A DNA stretch of 15,039 nucleotides from JBBDRW01 sp040905265 (GCA_040905265.1 JBBDRW010000184.1:1-15039), one strand, 5' to 3'; positions 6,944 to 14,731 are shown, counted from the stretch's first letter. Numbers and translations are program-made. The notes: generated by a model not told the origin, from the letters alone.

Positions 6944-7498
6944 ATGTCCCGAATAGGAAATCAACCGATAGCAATAAGTGACAAGCTCGATTTCAGCATC
7001 AGTGCTGATAACGTGATTACGATCAAAGGGGAGAAGGGGAGTGATTCTCTGAAAATTCATCCCGATATCATCGTTGAAATGAATGATGGGGAAGTCGTTG
7101 TCAAACGACAGACTGAAACCAAAGCAAACCGTTCCCTGCACGGCCTCTACCGGGCTCTGATTAACAACATGGTTACCGGCGTAACGGAAGGTTATGTAAA
7201 AGAGCTGGAAATTATCGGCGTCGGTTACCGCGCTGTGTTGAATGGGGATGTGCTGGAGTTGAGTCTTGGGTATTCGCACCCAATCTACTTTGTGCCACCG
7301 GAGGGTATCACGATCGAGGTAGATACCAAGTCCCGAAAAAATCCACTGATTAAAATCAGCGGAATCAATAAAGAACTGGTTGGCCAGGTGGCCGCTAAAA
7401 TTCGTTCCCTTCGAAAGCCTGAACCCTACAAAGGGAAAGGTATTCGTTATCTGGATGAACGGGTTCGAAGAAAAGCCGGTAAATCTGCTGCCAAATAA
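6944..7498 (+). CDS. rplF: 50S ribosomal protein L6
   Basis: L6 lies at the base of the L7/L12 stalk near the GTPase-associated centre. The 184-residue product has two repeated domains. It begins MSRIGNQPIAISDKLD and carries YVKELEIIGVGYRAVLNGD (about residues 85-103) and the C-terminal signature PEPYKGKGIRYLDERVRRK (about 161-179). No clear ribosome binding site precedes the ATG, unlike several neighbours. Confidence 0.97.
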   Translation: MSRIGNQPIAISDKLDFSISADNVITIKGEKGSDSLKIHPDIIVEMNDGEVVVKRQTETKANRSLHGLYRALINNMVTGVTEGYVKELEIIGVGYRAVLNGDVLELSLGYSHPIYFVPPEGITIEVDTKSRKNPLIKISGINKELVGQVAAKIRSLRKPEPYKGKGIRYLDERVRRKAGKSAAK

Positions 7499-7511
7499 GA
7501 GGTAATTCGAG

Positions 7512-7880
7512 ATGGAAAAAAACAAGTTTAAAACAGAACGCAGGAACAAGATACGCAGACGGATCCGCTCCGGTATCCGAGGTACGGAGAGCCGTCCCCG
7601 GTTTGCAATCTACAAAAGCAGTAAACATATCTACCTTCAGCTGATCAATGATCAGGATGGTGTGACGATCATGGGAAATTCAACCCGGTCGGAATCTGTC
7701 AGCGCAAAACTGAAGGGGAAAAGCGGGATCGAAAGCGCAAAGATTCTTGGTGGGGAGCTTGCAAAGCTCGCACTGGAACATGGCATCAAAAAAGTCGTTT
7801 TTGACCGTAGCGGATACAAATACCACGGAATCGTCAAAGCGGCCGCAGAGGGCGCCCGTGAAGGTGGACTGGACCTTTAA
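7512..7880 (+). CDS. rplR: 50S ribosomal protein L18
   Basis: L18 binds 5S rRNA and helps to dock it on the large subunit with L5. The 122-residue product has the basic N-terminal tail (ERRNKIRRRIRSGIRGTE), then RPRFAIYKSSKHIYLQLIND. It ends with the family hallmark FDRSGYKYHGIVKAAAEGAR at the C-terminus. A GAGGT sequence lies in the 13-nt gap upstream. Confidence 0.97.
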   Translation: MEKNKFKTERRNKIRRRIRSGIRGTESRPRFAIYKSSKHIYLQLINDQDGVTIMGNSTRSESVSAKLKGKSGIESAKILGGELAKLALEHGIKKVVFDRSGYKYHGIVKAAAEGAREGGLDL

Positions 7881-7894
7881 ACCGAATTAAGATT

Positions 7895-8419
7895 ATGCCT
7901 AAACTTCGAAGAAAACATAATATTCCGGCAGCCAACCTTAACCTTGAAGAGAAGCTGGTTCACATCAACCGGGTTTCCAAGGTGGTAAAAGGTGGGCGTA
8001 GATTTAGTTTTAACGCAATTGTTGTTGTTGGTAATCATGAGGGAGTTGTCGGGCACGGACTTGGTAAAGCCAATGAAGTTGCCGACGCGATCCAGAAGGG
8101 ATTCGACAACGCGAAGAAAAACCTGATCCGGATTCCACTTACCAAAACCGGAAGTATTCACCATGATGTGGTGGGTAAGGCGGGTGCCGGTTCCGTGATT
8201 CTCCGTCCTGCATCAGCCGGTACGGGTGTAATTGCGGGGGGACCCGTGAAAGCACTGCTCGATGTGGCAGGCGTTCAGAATATCCTCTCGAAGTCGGTCG
8301 GGTCATCCAACCCGCACAACATGGTAAAAGGTGCATTCGATGCCCTGAAGAAGCTGACTGATCCGTTAGAGATTGCTCAGCGGCGGGGCATCAGTGTGAA
8401 AAAAGTATTTGAAGGCTAG
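7895..8419 (+). CDS. rpsE: 30S ribosomal protein S5
   Basis: S5 contributes to decoding accuracy and, with S3 and S4, to the mRNA entry channel. The 174-residue protein has the N-terminal double-stranded RNA-binding-like domain. The motif HINRVSKVVKGGRRFSFNAI is near residues 23-42, and GHGLGKANEVADAIQKG follows. The C-terminal domain contains RPASAGTGVIAGGPVKALLD and SSNPHNMVKGAFDALKKL. The loop VSKVVKGGRRFSF, where spectinomycin-resistance changes occur in other bacteria, looks intact. In most bacteria rpmD (L30) follows, but here rplO follows after 20 nt. Confidence 0.97.
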   Translation: MPKLRRKHNIPAANLNLEEKLVHINRVSKVVKGGRRFSFNAIVVVGNHEGVVGHGLGKANEVADAIQKGFDNAKKNLIRIPLTKTGSIHHDVVGKAGAGSVILRPASAGTGVIAGGPVKALLDVAGVQNILSKSVGSSNPHNMVKGAFDALKKLTDPLEIAQRRGISVKKVFEG

Positions 8420-8439
8420 TTTAAAAAAGGAACAGACAG

Positions 8440-8892
8440 ATGAAACTTCACGAACTAAAGGCACCTGCTGCCAATAAAAAAACGAGAAAACGGGTCGGCC
8501 GGGGCCAGGGGTCCGGGCATGGCGAGCAGTCCGGCCGAGGCCATAATGGCCAGAGGTCACGATCAGGAAACAAGATTCGTCCCTGGTTTGAAGGTGGCCA
8601 GATGCCGCTGCAGAGACGTGTACCAAAATTCGGATTCCGAAATCCGTTCCGAAAAGAGTACCAGGCGCTGAATATTTCAAAAGTGGTGCAGTTTATTGAA
8701 GCAGGCAAGCTTACAGCGACGATCTCATACGAAGATTTGATTCAGTCGGGCATCGTTGACAAGAACGACCGCGTCAAACTGCTCGGCAACGGAGAGATCG
8801 ATCAGAAGGTTGAGATTGAAGTCCACGCGTTCAGCCAGTCTGCCAGGGAGAAAATCGAAGCTGCCGGCGGGAACATTAAAGAAATTGCATAA
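8440..8892 (+). CDS. rplO: 50S ribosomal protein L15
   Basis: L15 is a late-assembly 23S rRNA protein with a long N-terminal extension. The 150-residue product has the glycine- and arginine-rich start (KKTRKRVGRGQGSGHGEQSG, residues 13-32). PWFEGGQMPLQRRVPKFGF follows, then a globular C-terminal half ending AREKIEAAGGNIKEIA, the usual L15 end. An AAGGA at 8427-8431 lies 8 nt before the ATG. The gene directly before is rpsE, so the cluster skips rpmD. Confidence 0.96.
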   Translation: MKLHELKAPAANKKTRKRVGRGQGSGHGEQSGRGHNGQRSRSGNKIRPWFEGGQMPLQRRVPKFGFRNPFRKEYQALNISKVVQFIEAGKLTATISYEDLIQSGIVDKNDRVKLLGNGEIDQKVEIEVHAFSQSAREKIEAAGGNIKEIA

Positions 8893-8916
8893 GCAATATC
8901 AGCTGAAAGATTCCAA

Positions 8917-10224
8917 ATGAGCCTAATAGAAAACTTTCGAAATATTTTCAAAATCGAAGACCTTCGTAAGCGGATTCTCTATGTAGTGGGAGTCCTGATG
9001 GTCTATCGAATCGGTACATTTGTGACAATGCCGGGAGTTGACGCTTCTCAATTGGCTGCTTCTACCGGTGATGCTTCCAGTATTTTAGGGCTCCTGGATA
9101 TGTTTGTAGGGGGTGCGTTTTCCCGTGCAGGTGTCTTTGCACTTGGGATCATGCCCTATATTACGGCTGCCATTATCATTCAGCTTATGGGTGCGGTGGT
9201 TCCCTATTTTCAAAAACTTCAGCGGGAAGGAGAGGAAGGAAGGCGAAAGATTAACCGCCTGACACGCTACGGAACGGTTGGAATTACAGCAGTCCAGTCG
9301 ATCGGTTTTGCCATTAACCTGATGTCTACGACTCCTCAGGCAATTGTCGTCAGCAATACGGCATTTATTCTGACTTCCATGATCGTATTGACGGCCGGGA
9401 CAACATTTGTTATGTGGCTTGGGGAGCGGATAACGGACCGGGGTATCGGGAACGGTATTTCGATATTGATTATGATCGGTATCATCGCTGCATTGCCGAC
9501 CAATTTACTCAACGAAATTACAACGACGCCAAATGCGATCATTCTGCTCATTGAGATCGGCGCTCTTGCACTGGTAATTGCGACATGTGTTCTGTTAACA
9601 CAGGGGACCCGAAAAATTCCGGTACAATACGCAAAGCGTGTGGTTGGACGAAAAGTGTATGGCGGTACCACTCAGTACCTTCCGATACGGATTAACGCGG
9701 CAGGTGTGATGCCGATCATTTTCGCCCAGTCCATTATGTTTATCCCGAGTACGTTCGGGACTTTCTTCCCTGAAAGTGAGACGATTCAGGCCTTGACCGC
9801 CTGGTCCAACGACTTTACAGGGTTGATCTACTCGTTGGTCTTCTTCTTCGTCTGTATGTTTTTCACCTTTTTCTATACGGCGATTGCTGTAAACCCGAAG
9901 GAGATGGCGGACACGATGAAGCGACAGGGCGGTTTCATACCGGGCGTCCGGCCGGGGCGGCAGACAGTCGAGTTTATTGACAATATTTTGACAAAAATTA
10001 CTCTGCCGGGTTCAATATTTCTCTCATTTATCGCAATATTACCAGCGATTGTGGCACAAATGGGTGTAACACCGGGCTTTGCCATGTTCTATGGGGGAAC
10101 GAGTCTGTTGATTATCGTCGGGGTCGCCCTCGATACGCTGCAACAGATTGAAAGCCATCTGATGATGCGTCATTACGATGGATTTATGAAATCCGGAAAA
10201 ATCAAAGGCCGCCGGCGATCTTGA
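8917..10224 (+). CDS. secY: Preprotein translocase channel subunit SecY
   Basis: SecY forms the protein-conducting channel in the inner membrane, working with SecE, SecG, the SecA motor and ribosomes. The 435 residues contain about ten hydrophobic segments, the first at about 20-38. The plug region is near 41-70. The signature GIMPYITAAIIIQLMGAVVP is at 77-96, and the cytoplasmic loop EGEEGRRKINRLTRYGT follows. The SecA/ribosome contact loop contains FIPGVRPG at 340-347; its Arg345 matches the essential Arg357 of E. coli. The C-terminus GKIKGRRRS is short and basic. Its stop overlaps the map start by one base. Confidence 0.98.
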   Translation: MSLIENFRNIFKIEDLRKRILYVVGVLMVYRIGTFVTMPGVDASQLAASTGDASSILGLLDMFVGGAFSRAGVFALGIMPYITAAIIIQLMGAVVPYFQKLQREGEEGRRKINRLTRYGTVGITAVQSIGFAINLMSTTPQAIVVSNTAFILTSMIVLTAGTTFVMWLGERITDRGIGNGISILIMIGIIAALPTNLLNEITTTPNAIILLIEIGALALVIATCVLLTQGTRKIPVQYAKRVVGRKVYGGTTQYLPIRINAAGVMPIIFAQSIMFIPSTFGTFFPESETIQALTAWSNDFTGLIYSLVFFFVCMFFTFFYTAIAVNPKEMADTMKRQGGFIPGVRPGRQTVEFIDNILTKITLPGSIFLSFIAILPAIVAQMGVTPGFAMFYGGTSLLIIVGVALDTLQQIESHLMMRHYDGFMKSGKIKGRRRS

Positions 10225-11033
10225 TGATATACCTCAAGAGTGAAACTGAGATTGAACTGATGCGGGAAGCAGCGCAGCTGGTGTCCCGTACTCTCGGTGA
10301 AGTCGCCAAACACATTGAGCCTGGTATTTCGACAGGAAGGCTCGACCGTATTGCGGAAGAGTACATCTCGAAATACAATGCCCGGCCTGCTTTTAAAGGA
10401 TATGGATCTCCGGGAAATCCGTTTCCGGCGACACTCTGTATCTCTGTGAATGAAGAAGTTGTTCATGGTATTCCCGGACCCAGGGTGCTGGAAGAAGGTG
10501 ACATCGTCTCCATCGATTGTGGAGTCGAGAAGAATGGATACTTTGGCGACCATGCCTATACATTTATGGTCGGCGAATGTGACGACGAGACAAGAAGACT
10601 TTTGAAGGTTTCCCTTCAATCTCTCTATCTGGGGATTGACCAGGCGATCCATGGGAACAAGATTGGAGATATTTCCAGTGCAGTACAGCAACATTGTGAA
10701 ACTGCCGGCTTTGGAGTAGTCCGACAACTAGTAGGACACGGGCTTGGCAAGAACCTTCACGAAGATCCAACTGTACCGAATTATGGCAGAAAAGGCCGGG
10801 GTGAACGGTTACGAAACGGCATGACACTGGCAGTCGAACCGATGGTAACTGCCGGAAACTGGAAAATCCGAACGAAGAATGACGGATGGACTATTGTAAC
10901 AACAGATGGAAGCAAAGCCGCACATTTTGAACATGACATTGTAGTGCGGGAGGGAAATGCTGAAATTCTCAGCACTTTTGATTATATTACCGAGATCACC
11001 AAAAACGAACTATTAGATTCACAATATGGCTAA
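10224..11033 (+). CDS. map: Type I methionine aminopeptidase
   Basis: This enzyme removes the initiator methionine from nascent proteins at the tunnel exit. The five metal ligands are all present, Asp98, Asp109, His172, Glu205 and Glu236, each shifted by one from E. coli (97, 108, 171, 204, 235). I start it at ATG 10224, which overlaps the secY stop as TGATG and gives 269 residues. A TTG at 10221 would add one methionine. There is no extra N-terminal zinc-finger domain. In E. coli map lies elsewhere, but secY-map-infA (with or without adk) is common in Bacteroidota and Gram-positive bacteria. The last eight bases overlap infA. Confidence 0.97.
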   Translation: MIYLKSETEIELMREAAQLVSRTLGEVAKHIEPGISTGRLDRIAEEYISKYNARPAFKGYGSPGNPFPATLCISVNEEVVHGIPGPRVLEEGDIVSIDCGVEKNGYFGDHAYTFMVGECDDETRRLLKVSLQSLYLGIDQAIHGNKIGDISSAVQQHCETAGFGVVRQLVGHGLGKNLHEDPTVPNYGRKGRGERLRNGMTLAVEPMVTAGNWKIRTKNDGWTIVTTDGSKAAHFEHDIVVREGNAEILSTFDYITEITKNELLDSQYG

Positions 11034-11244
11034 ACAGGAGCCGATCAAGCAGGACGGAGAAATCATCGAAGCACTGCCGAATGCCCAGTTCCGGGTGGAA
11101 CTGGACAATGGACATGAAATCCTGGCTCACGTTTCCGGTAAAATGCGAATGTACTATATAAAGATTTTGCCGGGCGACCGGGTTCAGGTTGAGATGTCAC
11201 CGTATGATCTTTCGAAAGGAAGAATAACGTATCGGTATAAGTAG
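11026..11244 (+). CDS. infA: Translation initiation factor IF-1
   Basis: IF-1 occupies the ribosomal A site during initiation and strengthens IF-2 and IF-3 action. The product is 72 residues, as in E. coli, and is a single OB-fold (S1-like) domain. Typical segments are GEIIEALPNAQFRVELDNGH, then LAHVSGKMRMYYIKILPGD, and the end SKGRITYRYK. It begins inside the end of map. It is followed by a 112-nt gap with a large palindrome, the only real break in this cluster. Confidence 0.97.
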   Translation: MAKQEPIKQDGEIIEALPNAQFRVELDNGHEILAHVSGKMRMYYIKILPGDRVQVEMSPYDLSKGRITYRYK

Positions 11245-11249
11245 GTTAC

Positions 11250-11326
11250 AGGGAACAGGTTTTAGGCGACAGGTAATAGTTCCTGATTAACGAGAACTAT
11301 TACCTGTTCCCTCTCACCTGTTTTCT
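11250..11326. repeat. Imperfect palindrome of ACAGGT units between infA and rpmJ
   Basis: Both arms pair in one register around a centre near base 11288. The inner stem of 14 perfect pairs is ACAGGTAATAGTTC (11269-11282) with GAACTATTACCTGT (11294-11307), closing an 11-nt loop. An outer stem of seven pairs is AACAGGT (11254-11260) with ACCTGTT (11316-11322), extended by two G-T pairs and two Watson-Crick pairs to 11250-11326. Three more pairs form between them (11264-11266 with 11310-11312). The heptamer-like unit occurs twice per arm. I infer a REP-like or MITE-like dispersed element, or an RNA processing hairpin; no U-run after it supports a classical terminator. Confidence 0.75.
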
Positions 11327-11356
11327 CAATAGAAAAGACACAGAAAGGAAGTTATT

Positions 11357-11473
11357 ATGAAAACCAAATCATCGGTTAAGAAACGAAGCGCGGACGACAA
11401 GATCGTTCGTCGAAAAGGGCGTGTATACGTGATTAATAAGAAGAATCCGCGCCACAAGCAGCGACAAGGATAA
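11357..11473 (+). CDS. rpmJ: 50S ribosomal protein L36 (zinc-free form)
   Basis: L36 is the smallest large-subunit protein and binds near the L7/L12 stalk base and helix 89-97 region. The gene encodes 38 residues, starting MKTKSSVKKRSADDK and ending NKKNPRHKQRQG. The zinc ligands of the C+ form (three cysteines in the usual ICRNCK and VIC positions) are replaced by Ser, Asp and Asn. It therefore cannot hold zinc in the canonical way. The ATG at 11357 has AAGGAA 7 nt upstream. It stands between infA and rpsM, its normal place, and is too short for many gene finders. Confidence 0.95.
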   Translation: MKTKSSVKKRSADDKIVRRKGRVYVINKKNPRHKQRQG

Positions 11474-11502
11474 TGTTGAACACTTTACGACAGGTATAGA
11501 TT

Positions 11503-11883
11503 ATGGCGAGAATTGCTGGTGTAGATTTACCAAAACAGAAACGTGGGGAAGTCAGCCTTACCTACATCTTCGGGATCGGAAAAACGAAAGCCCGTGAGAT
11601 TCTGGACGAAGTGGGTGTCGATTACAATACAAAAGTATCGGACTGGACAGAAGATCAGGTAAGCGCCCTCCGTTCCATCATCGACAACGAAATGAAAGTG
11701 GAAGGGGCGCTCCGAACGGAGATTAACGGCAACATTCGTCGTTTGATCGAGACCGGAAGCTATCGTGGATTGCGCCACAGAAAAGGCCTGCCGGTTCGGG
11801 GCCAGCGAACACAGACCAATGCAAGAACCCGAAAAGGGAAACGCAGAACGGTTGCCGGCAAGAAAACTGCACCAAAGAAATAA
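11503..11883 (+). CDS. rpsM: 30S ribosomal protein S13
   Basis: S13 lies at the top of the head, forms bridges to L5 and the 5S region, and contacts P-site tRNA. The 126-residue product begins MARIAGVDLPKQKRGEVSLT, close to Bacteroidota S13, and has YIFGIGKTKAREIL in the helix-two-turn-helix part. The C-terminal signature is YRGLRHRKGLPVRGQRTQTN (about residues 87-106), followed by a basic tail. In E. coli the S4 repression site lies just upstream; the 29-nt gap here shows no comparable pseudoknot. Confidence 0.97.
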   Translation: MARIAGVDLPKQKRGEVSLTYIFGIGKTKAREILDEVGVDYNTKVSDWTEDQVSALRSIIDNEMKVEGALRTEINGNIRRLIETGSYRGLRHRKGLPVRGQRTQTNARTRKGKRRTVAGKKTAPKK

Positions 11884-11902
11884 TCACAACTGTTGAACAG
11901 AC

Positions 11903-12325
11903 ATGGCTAAGAAACAAAGAGAAAAAAGCAAAGCAGCAGCAGGCAAGGCAGTCAAGCGAAAGAAGCGACGACAGATCGCAGATTCCAGCGGGATGGCTTT
12001 TATCAAGGCGACATTTAACAATGTACTGGTCTCCATTACAGACTCCAACGGGAATGTACTCTCATGGTCGTCCGCCGGTAAAGAGGGCTTCAAGGGGTCC
12101 AGAAAGAACACCCCTTATGCTGCACAGCTTAGCGCTGAAACAGCTGCTACTGCAGCCTATGAAATGGGGCTGCGTAAAGTCGATGTTTTTGTAAAAGGGC
12201 CCGGATCCGGGCGTGAAGCGGCTGTTCGAGCACTGGCATCCAGTGGCCTGGAAGTGAATACGATCAAGGATCGTACACCCATTCCGCATAACGGTTGCCG
12301 CCCCCCCAAACGAAGAAGAGTTTAA
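11903..12325 (+). CDS. rpsK: 30S ribosomal protein S11
   Basis: S11 sits on the platform near the mRNA exit and the anti-Shine-Dalgarno helix. At 140 residues it carries about 10 more N-terminal residues than E. coli, forming a lysine-rich extension (1-23). The core holds GMAFIKATFNNVLVSITD, GSRKNTPYAAQLSAETAA and the end TPIPHNGCRPPKRRRV. The Asn-Gly in PHNG is the site of isoaspartate formation reported in E. coli S11. A run of seven C bases at 12301-12307 encodes the Pro-Pro near the C-terminus. Confidence 0.97.
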   Translation: MAKKQREKSKAAAGKAVKRKKRRQIADSSGMAFIKATFNNVLVSITDSNGNVLSWSSAGKEGFKGSRKNTPYAAQLSAETAATAAYEMGLRKVDVFVKGPGSGREAAVRALASSGLEVNTIKDRTPIPHNGCRPPKRRRV

Positions 12326-12344
12326 CAGTTAAGGTTGTAATAAT

Positions 12345-12950
12345 ATGGCAAGATACAGAGGACCCAAACAGAAGAAAGCCAGACGATTCAGAGAGCCTAT
12401 TTTTGGCCCTAGTAAAGCGCTTGAGCGAAAGCCTTATGGGCCTGGGGAGCATGGGCGTTCACGGTTTACACGGAAATCTGAATATGCAATTCAGCTTGAA
12501 GAAAAGCAGAAAGCGCGATATACCTATGGCCTTTTGGAGCGGCAGTTCAGAAACCTGTATAAGAAGGCAAATTCAAAGCAGGGTGTAACCGGTGAAATCC
12601 TGTTGCAGCTGCTTGAATCCAGGCTCGATAATACGGTTTACCGTCTCGGGCTTGCACGGACCCGCCGTCAGGCCCGACAGCTGGTAAGCCACAGACATAT
12701 TGTGGTCAATGGACAGGTTGTGAATGTTCCTTCCTACCAGGTAGTACCGGGTGATGTCATTACGGTTCGGCCGAAGTCAAAGAATCTGGACGTTATCAGT
12801 GAATCTCTTGACTCAAGCCAGAAAGGTAAGTATAAGTGGCTCGAAATGGATAAGAAGTCGGTTACCGGTAAATTTTTGAACGTTCCAGAGATGGAAGAGA
12901 TACCGGAGAATATCAATGTCCAGTTGATTATCGAGCTCTACTCTAAATAA
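12345..12950 (+). CDS. rpsD: 30S ribosomal protein S4 (cysteine-free form)
   Basis: S4 nucleates 16S rRNA 5'-domain folding, is involved in decoding fidelity, and represses the alpha operon in E. coli. The 201-residue protein begins MARYRGPKQKKARRFREP and contains no cysteine, so the zinc-binding N-terminal cluster of C+ S4 proteins is missing. The S4 RNA-binding domain covers about residues 92-150, with SRLDNTVYRLGLARTRRQAR and SHRHIVVNGQVVNVPSYQV. It lies between rpsK and rpoA, 19 and 25 nt away, as in many bacteria. Confidence 0.97.
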   Translation: MARYRGPKQKKARRFREPIFGPSKALERKPYGPGEHGRSRFTRKSEYAIQLEEKQKARYTYGLLERQFRNLYKKANSKQGVTGEILLQLLESRLDNTVYRLGLARTRRQARQLVSHRHIVVNGQVVNVPSYQVVPGDVITVRPKSKNLDVISESLDSSQKGKYKWLEMDKKSVTGKFLNVPEMEEIPENINVQLIIELYSK

Positions 12951-12975
12951 TAACAAGATTCAAAACGGAACCATT

Positions 12976-13953
12976 ATGAGCAGCTATAGTTTGCAAATGC
13001 CTGATAGCCTTGAAGTAGCTGAGTCGGAAGAGAGAAAAGGTACATTCGTACTTCAGCCATTGGAACGTGGATTCGGTGTGACCATCGGAAATTCATTTCG
13101 GCGTGTACTCCTCTCTTCTCTGCCCGGAATTGCGATTACCGCAGTAAAGATCAACGGAGTCGATCACGAATACTCCAGCATTGATGGAATTAAGGAGGAT
13201 GTCTACGAGATTATCCTGAACCTCAAACAGGTTCGATTCAAGCAGGTAGAACAGAGCAGCGGTGTGATCCATATAAGCAAGAAAGGTGAGGGTACTCTTA
13301 CTGCCAAGGATATCCATGATGCAACGGCAGAGTATGAGATTTTGAATGAGGACCTTCACATTGCAACCCTGGCCGGTGATGCCGACCTGGAAATGGAGTT
13401 GAGGATTGGACGAGGGCGCGGCTATGTTCCGTCTGAAGAGTTTGCAGATGACTTCTCGGACGATGTCGGCCTGATGCCGGTTGATGCCATCTTTACTCCG
13501 ATCAAGCGGGTTCAGTTTGAGGTTGATAATGTTCGGGTTGGCCAGCGTACAGACTATGAAAAACTGGTTATGGATGTTGAGACCGACGGATCTCTGAATG
13601 CAAAAGAGGCACTGACGATTGCAGGTAAAATTCTTAAAGAGCACATTGAGAAATTTATCACGGAGAAGATTGAAGAGCCGTTCACCCAGGAAGAGGAGGA
13701 AGTAGATGCCGAGAAGCAGCGCATTGCCAGCCTGTTGAAGACGAGCATTGAAGATCTGAATCTGAGCGTCCGGGCCTATAACTGCCTCAAGTCTGCCAAT
13801 ATCAATTCGATTGGAGAACTGGTCTCCAGAGATGAACAGGATCTGTTGAAATTCCGAAATTTCGGCAAGAAATCTCTGGCCGAACTGATTGAAGTCATTG
13901 AAGAAAAGAATCTCCATTTTGGAATGGATGTCTCAAAATATCTGGATAAATAA
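12976..13953 (+). CDS. rpoA: RNA polymerase alpha subunit
   Basis: Two alpha subunits scaffold the core enzyme, and their C-terminal domains bind UP elements and activators. The 325-residue protein has the N-terminal assembly domain (about 1-235) with the signature RGFGVTIGNSFRRVLLSSLP (residues 31-50). An acidic linker (about 236-248) follows. The C-terminal domain (about 255-315) has the helix-hairpin-helix part NFGKKSLAELIEVIEEK. The UP-element contacts Arg265 and Asn268 of E. coli are kept as Arg266 and Asn269. The A/T-rich tract upstream of the promoter at the window's end is the kind of DNA this domain recognises. Confidence 0.98.
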   Translation: MSSYSLQMPDSLEVAESEERKGTFVLQPLERGFGVTIGNSFRRVLLSSLPGIAITAVKINGVDHEYSSIDGIKEDVYEIILNLKQVRFKQVEQSSGVIHISKKGEGTLTAKDIHDATAEYEILNEDLHIATLAGDADLEMELRIGRGRGYVPSEEFADDFSDDVGLMPVDAIFTPIKRVQFEVDNVRVGQRTDYEKLVMDVETDGSLNAKEALTIAGKILKEHIEKFITEKIEEPFTQEEEEVDAEKQRIASLLKTSIEDLNLSVRAYNCLKSANINSIGELVSRDEQDLLKFRNFGKKSLAELIEVIEEKNLHFGMDVSKYLDK

Positions 13954-13967
13954 GAGGATTTTAAACA

Positions 13968-14729
13968 ATGCGGCATAAAGTAAAAGGTAGAAAACTGGGC
14001 AGGACTACTGCTCATCGCAAAGCGACCTTGCAGGCGCTCTCTATTGCCCTGGTTACAGAACATCGAATTCAGACAACGGTTGCCAAAGCGAAAGAACTTC
14101 GTTCATTTGTTGAACCGCTCATTACCCGGGCAAAAACCGACACGACACATAACCGTCGTCAGGTATTTGCTGCGCTTCAGGACAAGTATGCAGTGCAGGA
14201 GTTATTCGACGAGATCGGCCCGAAAGCTGCAGACCGTCCGGGCGGCTATACCCGGGTGATCAAAACCGGAATTCGTTCCGGGGACGCCTCTGAAATGGCA
14301 CTAATCGAGTTGGTGGATTACAACGACGTACCGCCAGAAGCTGGAAAAAGTGAAAAGAAACGAACACGGCGTGCCGGACGCTCCAACAAACCGACTGGTT
14401 CAGAGCCGGAGCAAAAAAGCACAAAAGCAGACGCAGACAAGGGTACTCCTGTAGAGGAGGCCGCTGTTGCTGAAGAGAGTGCGGATGAAGGAGCAGCAGA
14501 AACTACTACTGTGGATACTGCCGCAGAAGAGACAAGAGAAGAGGATAGCAGCTCCGCAGAGGAACGTTCAGACGCCTATAATGTAGATGAAGTAAAGGAA
14601 CGCCTGGATGGAATGAGCGCTGAAGAGGCCGAGGAGTTTGCCGGTTCTGACGAGAGAGTAACGGTTCAGAAGGCGCTCGATAAAATACGGGACGCCGCTT
14701 CGGATGAAGATACCGAAGAAGAGAAGTAA
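13968..14729 (+). CDS. rplQ: 50S ribosomal protein L17 with long charged C-terminal extension
   Basis: L17 is a 23S rRNA protein near the tunnel exit. Residues 1-119 are a complete L17: MRHKVKGRKLGRTTAHRKAT at the start, NRRQVFAALQDKYAVQELF (62-80) and GGYTRVIKTGIRSGDASEMA (92-111). E. coli L17 is 127 residues, but this one has 253. The extra part has a basic patch (127-141, KSEKKRTRRAGRSNK). Next comes an acidic, Ala/Glu/Thr/Ser-rich stretch (about 157-205). A probable helical segment (206-243) and an acidic end follow. Extensions of L17 are known in Bacteroidota and Actinobacteria, but their role is not established. It is the last gene of the cluster. Confidence 0.96.
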   Translation: MRHKVKGRKLGRTTAHRKATLQALSIALVTEHRIQTTVAKAKELRSFVEPLITRAKTDTTHNRRQVFAALQDKYAVQELFDEIGPKAADRPGGYTRVIKTGIRSGDASEMALIELVDYNDVPPEAGKSEKKRTRRAGRSNKPTGSEPEQKSTKADADKGTPVEEAAVAEESADEGAAETTTVDTAAEETREEDSSSAEERSDAYNVDEVKERLDGMSAEEAEEFAGSDERVTVQKALDKIRDAASDEDTEEEK

Positions 14730-14731
14730 AC

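Noticed and set aside
12301..12307. Run of seven C followed by AAA near the end of rpsK, as a possible frameshift site
   Set aside because: The conserved S11 C-terminus is read in frame through it, and the overlapping +1 frame has no recognisable product. It is simply Pro codons.
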